Shown: positions 1-9,870 of the stretch, in pieces
Position numbering within the stretch: position 1 is the stretch's first letter
Layout of the letters: every line of letters begins with the position of its first letter
NCBI GenBank assembly: GCA_023362775.1
Contig: JALMGJ010000020.1
Span: forward strand, 6,947,501 to 7,011,500
Direction of reading: 5' to 3'
DNA length: 64,000 nt
From: Charina bottae
Lineage: Eukaryota; Chordata; Lepidosauria; Squamata; Charinaidae
Translations under genes and position numbers: made by a program
Notes under the pieces: generated by a model
Databases searched by the model: none
The model's input: the letters and a program-made list of their open reading frames with translations, nothing else
Told to the model about the DNA's origin: nothing

Positions 1-718
1 CTTCTGCACCAGTTGTGGCTGTTCTTGGAATGGGAGGCATCAGCAACCATCATTTCTATCCTTCTCACTACCTGAATGGACTTCCATCATGTGTTCTACA
101 TGAGACTGCCCTTGAAAATACCTAGAAGCTTCACCTGGTGCAGAACGCAGCTGCCTGTGTACTAAAGAGAATTTCCGTATATGGCCATATTAATACCGGT
201 ACTCTGGGAACTGCATGGGCTACCACTTTATTTCTGGGTACAATTCAAGATGCTTATGATAATGTATAAAGTCCTACATGACTCGGGACCTGGATATCTG
301 TGGGACTATTTACTCAATGTACAATTTACCTGTTGAAGGAGTGTTGGTAGAGAAACTATGCTAACAACTCCACCCCTGTGAAATGCAACAGGATCACACA
401 GAGGCATTTTTGGGATCAACTGTGCTAAACCAGCAGGAACAACTGGAGTGACTGAAGTCCTGTCCCTTTTTACATGCATGCAATGCATGCAATATGTATT
501 GAAAAGTGATGGGTCTTCCATCGTCCAAACATGCCTGCCATTTTGATGCTGTTCAGCCCCTTGCGGACACCCCTGGGAGGTCACACTGAAAAAAACAATC
601 TCTGCCAGGAACGCCCTTCTGTGGAATTAGCTTCCGTATAAGTAAGATCTGCATCCTTGTTGTTAATCTTTAGAAGACTGGTGAAATTGTGGTTATTTCA
701 GCAGGCATTTGGGGATAA
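1..718 (+). mobile_element. Old L2-type LINE fragment (reverse transcriptase C-terminus to 3' part)
   Basis: Decayed L2 LINE read on the plus strand. The stretch around 110-310 aligns by eye with the C-terminal reverse-transcriptase region seen in the better copies at 47.9 kb and 62.3 kb: the 'kLqLVQNAAA' block near 130, 'LreLHWLPv' near 215, 'QFKvL' near 240, then 'GPgYLwD' near 288. A later block near 680-715 still reads LWLFQQAFG, matching the 'KtWLFQQ' end of the L2 protein. Many indels and stops break the frame. It is cut on the right by the SINE at 719. Established: L2 elements are endonuclease-type LINEs. Inference: an old, inactive copy. Confidence 0.75.
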
Positions 719-1034
719 AGGTAAAGGTAAAGGTTCCCCCCGCACATTTGTGCAGTTGTGTCCGACTCTAGGGGCCGGTGCTCATCTCCGTTTGTTAGCC
801 GAAGAGCCAGCGTTGTCCGAAGACGCTTCCACGGTCATGTGGCCGGCATGACGTGCACGGAACGCTGTTACCTACCCACCGAAGTGGTACCTATTCATCT
901 ACTTGCATTTGCATGCTTTCGAATTGCTAGGTTGGCAAGAGCTGGGGCGAGTGCGGGAGCTCACTCCATCACGTGGGGCTAGGGATTCGAACCTCCAAAC
1001 TTGCGACCTTCTGATCGACAAGCCTGGCGTCTTA
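719..1034 (-). mobile_element. Sauria SINE (tRNA-derived), head truncated
   Basis: Antisense SINE. The GGTAAAGGTAAAGG at the left is the reverse of the (ACCTTT)n tail, followed by the Bov-B-like 3' domain (GTGTCCGACTCTAGGGGC), the central body, and the tRNA-like head with the B box in reverse near 985. The head stops at GTCTTAC instead of running on to CCGCTGAGCCACCACGCCC as in the complete copies at 31.7, 48.7 and 58.6 kb, so the 5' end is missing. It separates two L2 fragments. Confidence 0.9.
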
Positions 1035-1238
1035 CAGGGAACCTTTTCTGTTGTGGCTCCCGTTGGAACATCATCCCCTGAAGACCAGACTGACCCCGAC
1101 CATGCTGGCCTTTCGCAAGGCCCTGAAAACATGGTTTCGCCAACAGGCGTGGGGACCCAGGAACGGGGTAGAGCCAATGCAGTGGTTCTACTGACTATTA
1201 CAGATGGATGTGTTTACCTCGGCTCTGTATTTTGTTTC

Positions 1239-1291
<53 letters not shown>

Positions 1292-1520
1292 GACAGATAG
1301 ACAGACAGACAGACAGACAGACAGGAGGATCGATATTCCTAGAGCCGCCTCAAATATTTTAAATATGTTCAGCTGCACTGTAAGAACCACCTGCCACTTG
1401 GATTTTATTGTATTTATATTTTTATTGTTGTTTTTATTGTATTTTAATGATGTGTTGTGAACCGCCCAGAGTCCCTCCTTGAGGGGGAGATGGGCGGTCA
1501 TAGAAATTTAATAAATTAAA

Positions 1521-1560
<40 letters not shown>

Positions 1561-1562
1561 AT
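1035..1562 (+). mobile_element. L2-type LINE 3' end
   Basis: The first part reads AFRKALKTWFRQQAWGPRNG, the last residues of the L2 protein. Then comes the 3' UTR with the typical GTGAACCGCCCAGAGTCCC...GGGAGATGGGCGGTCATAGAAAT block (1456-1510) and an (AAAT)n tail at 1523-1562. The same 3' block ends the L2 at 48.2 kb. A tetranucleotide repeat interrupts the 3' UTR. This copy is less decayed than the one at 1-718. Confidence 0.85.
1241..1324. repeat. (GATA)n then (GACA)n microsatellite
   Basis: About 12 GATA units, then a short transition and several GACA units, inside the L2 3' UTR. GATA/GACA arrays are common in snakes and lizards. Confidence 0.95.
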
Positions 1563-3878
1563 ACCTAGGATAGGAGGGGGTTGTATTGCTAATGATCTTG
1601 TTAAGATTGTGTTTTTATAGTGATGTTGATTATTATAATGCAATATATTGTATAATTTATTGTATACCTCCTTTTCTTTTCTTTTTACTGAAGCCACATA
1701 AAAGCACTTGAAATAAATAAACAAGCAAACAAATGGAAAAGGAGAACTCTGGGTCTTTGAGAGTGGGGTGCAGTAAATAATGCCACATTTCTTGCCCATT
1801 TCAGACAAAAAGGAGTGGTCAGCTGCTACATTTGAACAGCGAGATCTCTTGATGCCTTTGAATTTTCTACTAAATAAACTCCTTCAAACCTGACATAGTC
1901 AAATGTTCCTTCTATGAGGTGTAAAAAGAGTAGAGAGGATTCAGTGCAGCAAAATGACTGTGTGTGTGAATTTTTGGAAGGAGATGCCTTTTCATATTTT
2001 GTCACAGAAGACTGAAGGAGGGTTGAAAAACCTGATTCCAGGGTGAGAGAAAATACAGTACCTTGGCCTTACCATTAGATTACACTGACTGAAGATATAA
2101 TGGAGAGGGGACTTGAGGAAGGCTCTCTTCTCACTCATTTACAGGCCTAGAGCACAGCAGATGGAAAACTAGCAATAAAAATGCATATTGTTGTTAGTCC
2201 TATATCAGGATCTGACGCAGTACACTGAGGAGGATCTAAGACAACCTAAGCAAGAAAGCCACTAACCAGGAACATTGCTTCATTGTTTTCAGCAAAACAG
2301 AAGGCTTAGGAACTGCTGCTGAAGATTTGTTCAAGATAATACATTACTATGAGGAAAGGCATATGTTTTAGGCCCTGCCTTCACAGAAAAGGCTAGCTCT
2401 GGATAAAGAGGGATCATGTTCTGTTTCTGCATCACATTATCTGACACAGTTATGATGTTTCCTGGGGGTTCTGGCATCCTGTGTTAATGAAGGCAGAATA
2501 TTCAGCATTTTTCAGAGAGGCACCGGCTGGTATGCCAAAGAAAGATGCTCAGGGTATAGAAGAGGCCCACTTCGTTTGTCCTTTGTATTTGTGGAAATCT
2601 TTGCTTTCTGAGATGGCCCCGAAAAAAAGACACTCCACATTCTCAGAGTCTTTAAGGTCCAAAGATGCTTCCTTACCTAAGAACAGTACAGCCCAAAGAT
2701 GGACAGCATTCATCCAGTCCAAACGAATGGGACATTCCTACAGTGAAGTTCAGTTTGAAGAATTCTGCTTCAGCACAAAGCTTGACACTTCTGAGCATCT
2801 GTTTGCCAATAAGCTTTTCACCAAAGCCATTTAGGAGATTCAGGCCCAGCTAAGCTTGGCTAGAACATCTATCTTTTAATATTTCACTAATGCCCAGCAA
2901 ACATAACCTGAATCTGCTTCTCATTATAACATTCCTCCCACCCTATTTTAGCTTTGTGGAATAAAGCAGGCACTTGCTGACCTACTCAATATTTTACTTT
3001 CTGGTCCAGTTTCTAAACTCAACTTTCAAGAAAATCTCTCTTACAGATCAGAGACAAACTGTATTCCCATTAGTTCTGAACTCCCAAGCAGCTTCCAAAC
3101 TGAAGCCCATATATACACAGCATTAGCAAATTACTGATGTCTGCATTTCTCACAGGTGTAAGGGAAGAGCGCACAGAATGACAGCATGTTACAGACTACT
3201 TCAGTGTACTAACACCCAGGACTAAACATAAAAATATGCTACATGAAATACTGCCCTTGTTGGGCTAATGAACAACATGCCAGCATACATGTAGCAAATG
3301 TACAGGCTAGTACTACACTGAAAGCAATGGCACTGGGGAATCCTCTCTTCGCCCACAGAAATGCAGTGAATACAAAAAATAATATTATAATTCCTGTTTC
3401 ATTCTTACACAGCTCCAACTTACAACAGCAACCCCCTAATGGGATGCCGAATAGTAATGACGTCTGTCTGAAAACAGATGCTGCAGGGCTTTGAATGAAA
3501 TCTAGTGTACTTTCTTACTCACCAAAAACAAGATGTTTGCCCCACTGATAACCTCAGCTCATACCCAAAGGGACTGTCTCTGGATGAAAGACTATTCTTG
3601 GCCTCTGCACACTTAACTGAATGAAAAGGCTGTATTCAAATGTCAAAGCACTTGTCAGTTGAGATCCCATCACATTTTTAGTCTGACATGACTAGGTCAG
3701 GAATCATGCACTTGGTTCCCTATCTCCTCAGACTGCATGATCCTTTTACCTCCTCAGTCAGTTCTTAAATAGTTCATTTTTAATGGCTTGCTGGCTCTTG
3801 CTCCTGCTGGCTGTAGGAGCAGTTGATCCAGAGCTTGGGAGTGTATAAAGTTGTTCATTATCTACCTTGCGTTAAGGG
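1563..3878. other. Unique-looking DNA, no recognised feature
   Basis: AT-rich sequence without a repeat I recognise. An open frame at 2481-2834 (117 codons, plus strand) has no recognisable domain, no repeat context and no convincing start or splice signals. I regard it as chance. Confidence 0.5.
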
Positions 3879-4071
3879 CCAGTGTGTTGTAATGGTTAAG
3901 GAGTTGTAGGGAGACTAGGTTCTAGTTCACCCTCAGCCATGGAAACTCCCTGGGTGGCTCTCAGCCCAACCCACCTCACTGGGTTGTTGAGGAGGGAACA
4001 GTGTGTAGGCTGTCTTGAGCTCCTCTACAAAAGGTGGGATACAAATCTCATTAAATAAAAGAAACAGTTCA
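3879..4071 (+). mobile_element. CORE/MIR-type SINE
   Basis: Begins with the tRNA-like head GGCCAGTGTGTTGTAATGGTTAAGG. The conserved core (CTCTCAGCCCAACCCACCTCACTGGGTTGTTG) lies near 3958-3990, and the 3' part ends in GGTGGGATACAAATCTCATTAAATAAAA. This is the same family as the copies at 16.4, 18.4, 36.4, 37.6, 50.4 and 62.8 kb, but more diverged. Confidence 0.75.
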
Positions 4072-4081
4072 CAGCTTAAGC

Positions 4082-4368
4082 CAGTGTTTTCCAAAGTCCC
4101 GCTGTTGGCGACACACCAACAGCGGCGGCGGCGTGGCAGTGTGCGTGGCGGCGGCGGCGGCGTGCAGGGAGGCAGTGGCGGCAGCCTCGTGTTTCGCACT
4201 AAAACCCGGAAGCGCTGATGGCGCACCGCTGCCATTGCCGCTGCCGCCACATGCACCACCATCATCGCCACGCGCACCGCTGCAGGGGTGGCGACGACGC
4301 GCCATCAGCACTTCTGGGTTTTGTCGTGACACACTAATGTGTCGCGACACACAGTTTGGAAAGCTATG
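4082..4368 (+). mobile_element. hAT MITE, GC-rich family B, with TSD
   Basis: Non-autonomous hAT element. Terminal inverted repeats CAGTGTTTTCCAAA... and ...TTTGGAAAGCTATG. The flanks are near-identical 8-mers GCTTAAGC (4074-4081) and GCTTAAAC (4369-4376); an 8-bp TSD is the hAT signature. The interior is CpG- and CGG-rich, and has a hairpin-like symmetry around the ACCCGGAAGCGCTGATGG and CCATCAGCACTTCTGGGT blocks. No transposase ORF. Related to 22595-22776 and 34717-34995. Confidence 0.85.
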
Positions 4369-4599
4369 GCTTAAACCAACAGCCACATGGAGGTTAGTAC
4401 AAACACAGTGTTAATGCTTAATCTTTTTCAATTAAAAATAGTGGTTATTTAACAGGAAAACCCCAATATATTTCATGGTAAGTGAAAGTATAAAATAATT
4501 ATCACATCAAATAATCATGTCATTATTTATATGATAAATAACCCTAGCAAGACCTTAGACCCCACCCTAGCAAGACAAAGTGGCTCTCAGTTTTTGGTT

Positions 4600-5489
4600 T
4601 CCCTGGTTCTGGTGAGGGATCATCTTTGACTGTTGCAGGGGTTGCACTCCCGATTGGAGCTGGTCCTCCTGGACTCATGGCTCCTGCTCAAGGAGTAGGT
4701 GGCAGCCATGGCTAGGGGCCCCTTTGCACAGATTCATCTGGTGTGCCAACTGCGCCCATTCCTGGACTGGGAGGCCTTGCTCACGGTGACTCACAACTGA
4801 TCACTTTCCAGGTGGGTTACTGCAATGCTCTCTACGTGGGGCTGCCTTTGAAGACCATCCAGAAATTACAGCTGGTCCAGAATGCAGCAGCACATGCAGT
4901 TTTGGGTACCCCATGGTTTGCCCATATTACACTGCTGCTGTGGGAGCTGCACTGGCTTCCAGTTTCTTTCGGGGTACGATTCAAGGTGCTGGAAATCACC
5001 TTTAGAGCCCTAAATGGCACAGAGCCAGGTTATTTGTGGGACCACATCTGCCCATTCCACTAGGGTGGGCGTGCTCCAGTTCCCTTTCTTTCAATGTTGC
5101 CAGCTAGTGGTCCTACTATCAGCCCTACAAGGTAGACCAGACCAAGACACATGTTTATCTACTTGTTGCTTTGGTAACAGATCTTCCATCAAGATTATCC
5201 TTCTTGTTAGCAGCCCCTGCCCTTTGGAACATTTTCCCCGAGATCCGACAGGCACCGACCCTCCTAGCCTTCCAAAAAGCCATAAAGACCTGGCTTTTCC
5301 AACAAGACATGGGACAGTGGGAGGCTGGAGCCCAGAAAAGATCTTTCTGGATGTGTGGGGATGTGATGTGGTTGGGGTGCCAGGAGTTTCTGTGTTGGTT
5401 TTTATATTTTTACTGTTGTTTATGAGCCACCCAGGGTTATATTGCATAAGATTAGGGGGGGAACATAATTTTTTTTCAAATAAATAAAT
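4600..5489 (+). mobile_element. L2-type LINE, decayed 3' third
   Basis: Plus-strand L2. Recognisable blocks: YCNALYVGLPLKTIQKLQLV near 4820-4880, QNAAAHAVLGT near 4880, LLWELHWLP near 4937-4965, RFKVLEITFRALNGTEPGYL near 4978-5034. Near 5277-5310 comes the KTWLFQQ end, followed by a 3' UTR ending in a short (AAAT)n tail at 5478-5489. It is interrupted by frameshifts and stops. Confidence 0.8.
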
Positions 5490-5778
5490 CACTATTTGAT
5501 AAAAGAAATAATTGATTAGAGAAAGACATAAATAGGATCCATTTTATTTCATGAACATTAGAAATTCTTTGTCATACTGAAAAGGAGGGACTATTTTATA
5601 GTAGCCATGGCTGCAGCTAGAAGTGCTCTCAAAATCTTGTACAGTTGTATGGTAGGATAAGATCTGTAACGATGTTCTGAAATGTAGTGGACCTAAGATA
5701 ACCTAAGAATTAAGGTGAGGAGTCATATGTAGATATTTCGTTTATTTTAAGAATATACAGCGGCTAAAAGTAAGCATG

Positions 5779-6103
5779 CCTGAGAATACCATGGACAGCC
5801 AAGAAAACAAACAAATGGATCTTGAACAAATCAACCCAGAGTTCTCACTCAAGGCACAAATGACCAGGCTCAAATTATCCTATTTCGGACACATTATGCG
5901 AAGACCTAGCTCTCTGGAGAAGGCTCTGGGGAAGGTAGAAGGAAAGAGAAGAAGAGGACAACCAGCAGCAATGTGGATGGACTCAGTTACAGGGGCAAAG
6001 GATGTGCCATTGGAAGAGCTGAAAGGCCAGGTGAGGGACAGATTGTCATGGAGAAATTCTATCTATGTGATCACTAAGAGTCGACAACAACTTAATGGCA
6101 GAT

Positions 6104-6131
<28 letters not shown>
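5779..6131 (+). mobile_element. Bov-B (RTE) LINE, 5'-truncated, with 13-bp TSD
   Basis: 5'-truncated LINE copy flanked by a perfect 13-bp duplication, AAAAGTAAGCATG (5766-5778 and 6132-6144), ending in a (TCAA)n tail. Its frame (5779-6105) encodes the C-terminal end of the Bov-B reverse transcriptase: KLSYFGHIMRRPSSLEK near the middle, then GKVEGKRRRGQPA and ITKSRQQLNG before the stop. The first ATG of this frame (5776) lies in the duplicated target DNA, not in the element. Established: Bov-B is abundant and horizontally transferred in squamates. The open frame and perfect TSD suggest a recent insertion. Confidence 0.93.
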
Positions 6132-6135
<4 letters not shown>

Positions 6136-6185
6136 GTAAGCATGATGCATTTGTCTTTTTTTCATATACCCTACTCAAGGAACTA
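6132..6185. other. Short interval between Bov-B and Sauria SINE
   Basis: Contains the right Bov-B TSD (6132-6144) and the left TSD of the next SINE, TCAAGGAACTA (6175-6185). Confidence 0.9.
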
Positions 6186-6524
6186 GGGGCGTGGTGGCTC
6201 AGCAGGTAAGACGCCAGGCTTGTCGATCGGAAGATCGCAAGTTCGGAGGTTCGAATCCCTAGCCCCGTGTGACGGAGTGAGCTCCCGCACTCGCCCCAGG
6301 TCTTGCCAACCTAGCAATTCGAAAGCATGCAAATGCAAGTAGATGAATAGGTACCACTTCGGTGGGAAGGTAACAGCGTTCCGCGCACGTCATGCCGGCC
6401 ACATGACCGCAGAAGCGTCTTTGGGCAACTCTGGCTCTTCGGCTAACAAACGGAGATGAGCACCAGCCCCTAGAGTCGGACATGACTGCACAAATGTGCG
6501 GGGGGAACCTTTACCTTTACTTAA
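6186..6524 (+). mobile_element. Full-length Sauria SINE with 11-bp TSD
   Basis: Complete SINE in sense: tRNA-like head, about 200-bp body, Bov-B-like 3' domain (AGAGTCGGACATGACTGCAC) and the ACCTTTACCTTTAC tail. Flanked by TCAAGGAACTA at 6175-6185 and 6525-6535. Established: Sauria SINEs are transcribed by RNA polymerase III and are thought to use Bov-B machinery through the shared 3' end. It sits inside a PLE-like fragment, whose sequence resumes at the right TSD. Confidence 0.95.
6195..6258 (+). promoter_or_regulatory. Internal RNA polymerase III promoter (A and B boxes) of the SINE
   Basis: A box TGGCTCAGCAGG at 6195-6206 fits TRGYNNARNNGG, and B box GGTTCGAATCC at 6248-6258 fits GGTTCRANNCC exactly. 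Both are intact, so this copy could still be transcribed in principle. Confidence 0.8.
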
Positions 6525-6790
6525 TCAAGGAACTATTAACTCAGTCAATCAACCAAGCAGCAAACAACAGCTCAATCAAGGAACTCCTAAGGGGAGAACA
6601 ACACCTCCACCAACACAAGCAGGACAAGCCATGGTATATAAAGAGAGAGCAAGTCCCACTCCCTTTTCGCACTGAAGATGTTGCCTAGTCTGGCAATGAA
6701 ACGTCTGCAAGAAAACAACAAGGCTCAGAGAGCACCAAGGACTCCACAGTTCAACCCTGAGCTACAAATATTCTCTTCAATTGGTATTGC
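6525..6790 (+). mobile_element. Penelope-like element terminal fragment (inferred)
   Basis: Contains a TATA-like GGTATATAAAGAGAG near 6633-6647, then the conserved string CTGAAGATGTTGCC...GGCAATGAAACGTC (6672-6705), and a tail reading GCTCAGAGAGCACCAAGGAC. The tail and core recur in antisense at 16.17-16.24 kb, and the core layout matches the end of the clear PLE at 43.2-44.2 kb. Seen: a dispersed repeat with these motifs. Inference: the terminal (pseudo-LTR-like) region of a PLE family. No coding part is present. Confidence 0.55.
6672..6705 (+). ncRNA. Hammerhead-ribozyme-like core in PLE-type terminus
   Basis: CTGAAGA (6672-6678) fits the hammerhead box CUGANGA. One extra base follows, then stem GTTGCC/GGCAAT (6680-6685 with 6692-6697, one G-U pair) around a 6-nt loop, then GAAAC and GTC (6698-6705). 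Established: PLEs carry minimal hammerhead motifs. Against: the extra base before the stem departs from the textbook core, and stem I is not evident. Confidence 0.35.
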
Positions 6791-7488
6791 CTCAAATTCC
6801 TCATGATCTTGCAGCCGAATGAGCAACCAAGTGTATTTCCAAATGACAGTAAGGTCATTTATTAATTTATTATTTAAACTAATAACATTGTGATGAAACT
6901 GTCAAGAGGCTGGTGAAGGTAATGGAGACTTTTCTTTACCCTCCCACCAAATCTGTGGGATACAGCTGCCCACATCTAGGACAGCTGGCATATGAGAGAC
7001 AAAAACAGCAGGAGGCCAGCCTAATCATATTATCTGAGTTCAAAGAGGCAACATTCTTACTGACAACCAAAAGCCAGGAAATTAGTGTTGTCTGTTCCAG
7101 GCAATAGTCACAGTTGTGTGTGTGAGTCAGTGAGACTTCAAGGCTTGACACAAAGTTTCAAGAAGACAAGGGATCTGACTGGAGATTTATTTCAGTAGTA
7201 TACTCTAGTAACGTGAGACCTTAAATACAGCCTCCCTCTCAACATACCTGATGCCAGTCAACCTTGATTCCTAGAGCAAGGCTATTCCTAAGTAGCTCTG
7301 CCTTTTCCATGTAACCATGCTCTTCTTCATCTTCCTACCCTCTAGCTTGGTGGAGAGGATCCTCAATCAGCATCTGAGTTGCCAGGATTAGGGCTGGGGG
7401 GACACAATTTTGCCTTTCAATGGTGCTAGGGTTTGGGCTTTCAGTGACCAATCTACTGAGTATCCCCCTCTTCCTTTGAGGAAAACTC
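6791..7488. other. No recognised feature
   Basis: Unique-looking sequence. Short open frames on both strands at 6.9-7.15 kb show no domain. Confidence 0.5.
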
Positions 7489-7505
7489 AAAGACTAGATG
7501 ACTCG

Positions 7506-8794
7506 AGATCGCTTCCAGGTGCTGAAGACGTCGGTGCGCTGAACCGAGCGCTCCTGGCTCGGCTCAGCTGTTTGCCTGCTTGCAGCGGTTTTTAAAGAAA
7601 TAAAACTGCTGAAATCTCCCCTTTGAAGAAAAGGGGATCAGAAGATAAACCACAAGGGTCGCCGGAACCGTCGCTCTTTCCCAATTCCCGTTTTTCCACC
7701 ACGGGAAAAAGGAAATTGAAGCGACGAAAGCGACTGGAAGGACCATCGTTATTGCTCTGCAGGAAACAGCGAAATCTTTTCAGATAAGTAGCACCTAAGT
7801 TCAGCACTTTTAGTCACTGTTTTATATTTGTGTTTATTTTAATTTTTACATATTATCTGCTAAGATCCTTCTATGGACATGATCGATGCTGCTGGTGCTT
7901 GTGTAATTTTCTTGCTAAAGAAGACTTGAGAAATGGTGGGAGCTTAAAGAATAATGACTTTACTTAGAAGTGAAATGGAGTGACATTAACTACTGACGAA
8001 TGGCTTATTTACTGAAGTGGGACTAATCTATTTTCCTCTCTGGATTTTGAATTCAAATGGGTTAACGATCTGCCTTTTATCTTTTTTTTTTTTTTTTGCT
8101 TTTCTGCTTTTCATCTTGAGATGGTATTTTTTTTTTTTTTTTTTTTCCTGTAATGCGTTTGGAAATTATTTGGATTATAATGGGTATTTTTGGAATATCT
8201 TTGTTTTGAACAGTTTTGGGAATTTCCTTATTATATGGGATTTTAGTGGACTTTCTTGTTGCTTTTTGTCTTGGAGAGTGAAGACATTTGGAGTTGGGGC
8301 TTTCTCCTCTCCCCCCCCCCCCTTCTCTTTTTTTTTTCTTCTCTCTCTCCTCTTTGGGACTTGAGATTATAAGCTTGCCTGAGAACTGGATTGTTATTAC
8401 ATTTTCAAGGATATTTTGACTACAGCTAAAGGACTTACCCGTTGTACTCTTATCTTTTATTTTTTTTCATGTGAGAATTGTTGATTTTACCAAAGTACAT
8501 TTTGCCCTCTTTTTTATGCAACATCTATTAAGAAAAAGTAGTATTATTTTTATTTTTTTTATTTTTTTATTGTATCTGGATATTTTTTTCCCCTTTCTTC
8601 TCTTCCCCCTTTTTTTCTTTTGAATCTTTAATAATTTTTTATCCCTCTTCTTCCCTTTTTCTTTTTTTTTATTGTTTATAGTAGTTCTCCTTTGTCTTTT
8701 GTTATTTTTCTTTTCTCTTTACAGGAATATTATATACAACCTGGTTACTGCGGCTGCAAGAGTGAAGAGGGATAGAGATAAGGAAACGGAGTCC
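7506..8794 (+). promoter_or_regulatory. L1 5' UTR / promoter region
   Basis: The first 100 bases after the TSD are relatively CpG-rich (GACGTCGGTGCGCTG, GAACCGAGCGCTCC), as expected for an L1 sense promoter. The rest is long and strongly T-rich, with several T runs over 15 bases and a C run at 8310-8322. That it begins exactly at the TSD indicates a full 5' end. Confidence 0.65.
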
Positions 8795-9469
8795 ATGGCT
8801 GCACCTTCAGAAGTATCAACATCAGATATGGAAAAAATATTGGATGCGATTACAGCACTGAATCAAAAAATAGATGATTCAACTACTGCCTTGGAGGAAA
8901 AGATGGATATTTTAACTGTTACCTTGGAGAAAAAGATGGATGACTTAATTACTTCTTTTGATATAAAAATAGACAAAAAAATGGACAATATTCTAGATCA
9001 ACAAGTAGAAGAGAAATTGGAAGTGATGAAGGAAGATTCAAAAAAAGAATTTAGAAATGAAATACAGATTGTCAAAGAAATTGCAAATATTTTTCCAGGG
9101 GATTTTAAAGAGACACAAGGCCAGGTTAAGAAATTGGAGATTAAATCAGATTCTATTACTATGGAATATAATTTAGATGCTATTGTATTAGCAGAAATGA
9201 GAGAAGAAGAATTTATTTTGAGTCTGAGAGGAGCCCTGGAAAAATTAGATGAGAATATGAGAAAATATATAGTTGATACTTTAGTTCAATATTTAGAGAT
9301 AGAAGAAGAAGATATGGACTCTGAGATAGATAAAATTTTCAGAGTTGACTCACGCTACGTTAGAGATAAGAAATTGTCAAGATATTTTGTGAGAAAAGTT
9401 ACAAAAGAGCAAAATCTGAAGAAATATTACAGTGAGAGATCAAAAACAGTAGGGTTGGGTATAACTTAA
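8795..9469 (+). CDS. L1 ORF1 protein (RNA-binding chaperone), C-terminally shortened
   Basis: 224-codon open frame. I start it at the ATG of MAAPSEVSTSDMEK because a purine-rich leader follows the T-rich UTR and +4 is G; the frame is open further upstream without an ATG of better context. Residues about 10-110 form a long heptad-rich, Lys/Glu-rich coiled coil (repeated KMD and LEEKMD units), the ORF1p trimerisation region. Residues about 145-215 match the RRM-like segment, including the diagnostic IDKIFRVDSRYVRDKKL. The frame then ends with VGLGIT-stop, so the usual C-terminal domain (roughly 80-100 residues) is missing. Known of the family: ORF1p coats L1 RNA and is a nucleic-acid chaperone. 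Inference: translation is possible, but function without the C-terminal domain is doubtful. Confidence 0.85.
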   Translation: MAAPSEVSTSDMEKILDAITALNQKIDDSTTALEEKMDILTVTLEKKMDDLITSFDIKIDKKMDNILDQQVEEKLEVMKEDSKKEFRNEIQIVKEIANIFPGDFKETQGQVKKLEIKSDSITMEYNLDAIVLAEMREEEFILSLRGALEKLDENMRKYIVDTLVQYLEIEEEDMDSEIDKIFRVDSRYVRDKKLSRYFVRKVTKEQNLKKYYSERSKTVGLGIT

Positions 9470-9687
9470 AAGAATTAAATCAGAATTTTTTCTTTTTTGT
9501 TTGGAATCTGGGTTGTATAAATAGAAAAATTCTTTTCTTTTTATTTCTATATGCATAGTATAATAGTATGGTTGGGTATAAATTAAAAGACTTAAACTAG
9601 AATTTTTTCTTTTTATCTGGAATTTGGGATGCACAAATAGAAAAAAAAATTCTCTTTACTTACATATGTATAGTTTTGGAAAAATTA
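9454..9687 (+). repeat. Two tandem 117-bp units spanning the ORF1 stop
   Basis: Units start at 9454 and 9571 with GTTGGGTATAA and share the order AGAATTTTTTCTTTTT...TGGAAT...TGGG...AAATAGAAAAA. They are imperfect copies. The ORF1 stop codon lies in the first unit. Confidence 0.8.
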
Positions 9688-9689
9688 AA

Positions 9690-9870
9690 GTGTACCAACA
9701 ATACAGGAATGGATGTTGAAATTACTAGAAATGACAGAAAATGACAAATTGATTTGCCTACTAAAAGAAAATTTTAATTATTATTCTTTAATGAGTGGAA
9801 ATTTTTGATGGACTATTTGCAAAAAGCAGGAGGAGTAAAGCTAAATATGGGGTTTTGATGATTAGATTAT
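9690..9870 (+). pseudogene. Remnant of L1 ORF2 C-terminal end
   Basis: Reads VPTIQEWMLKLLEMTENDKL, then LICLLKENFNYYSL, before decaying. The same block is IQDWMLKLMDMAENDKL, TCLLKENPNNYFL in the L1 at 20.6-20.8 kb. Everything of ORF2 upstream of this point is gone. Confidence 0.8.

Noticed and set aside
758..982. Recurring 62-92-codon frames reading MSDSRGRCSSPFVSRR-like or FACFRIARLARAGASAGAHS (also at 6259, 31619, 48726, 58671)
   Set aside because: These are translations of Sauria SINE copies, not a gene family.
2481..2834. 117-codon open frame, plus strand
   Set aside because: No domain, no repeat relation and no splice or promoter support visible; length is within chance for 64 kb on six frames.
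6186..6260. tRNA gene
   Set aside because: Clover-leaf-like head with A and B boxes, but it is the 5' domain of a SINE with TSD.
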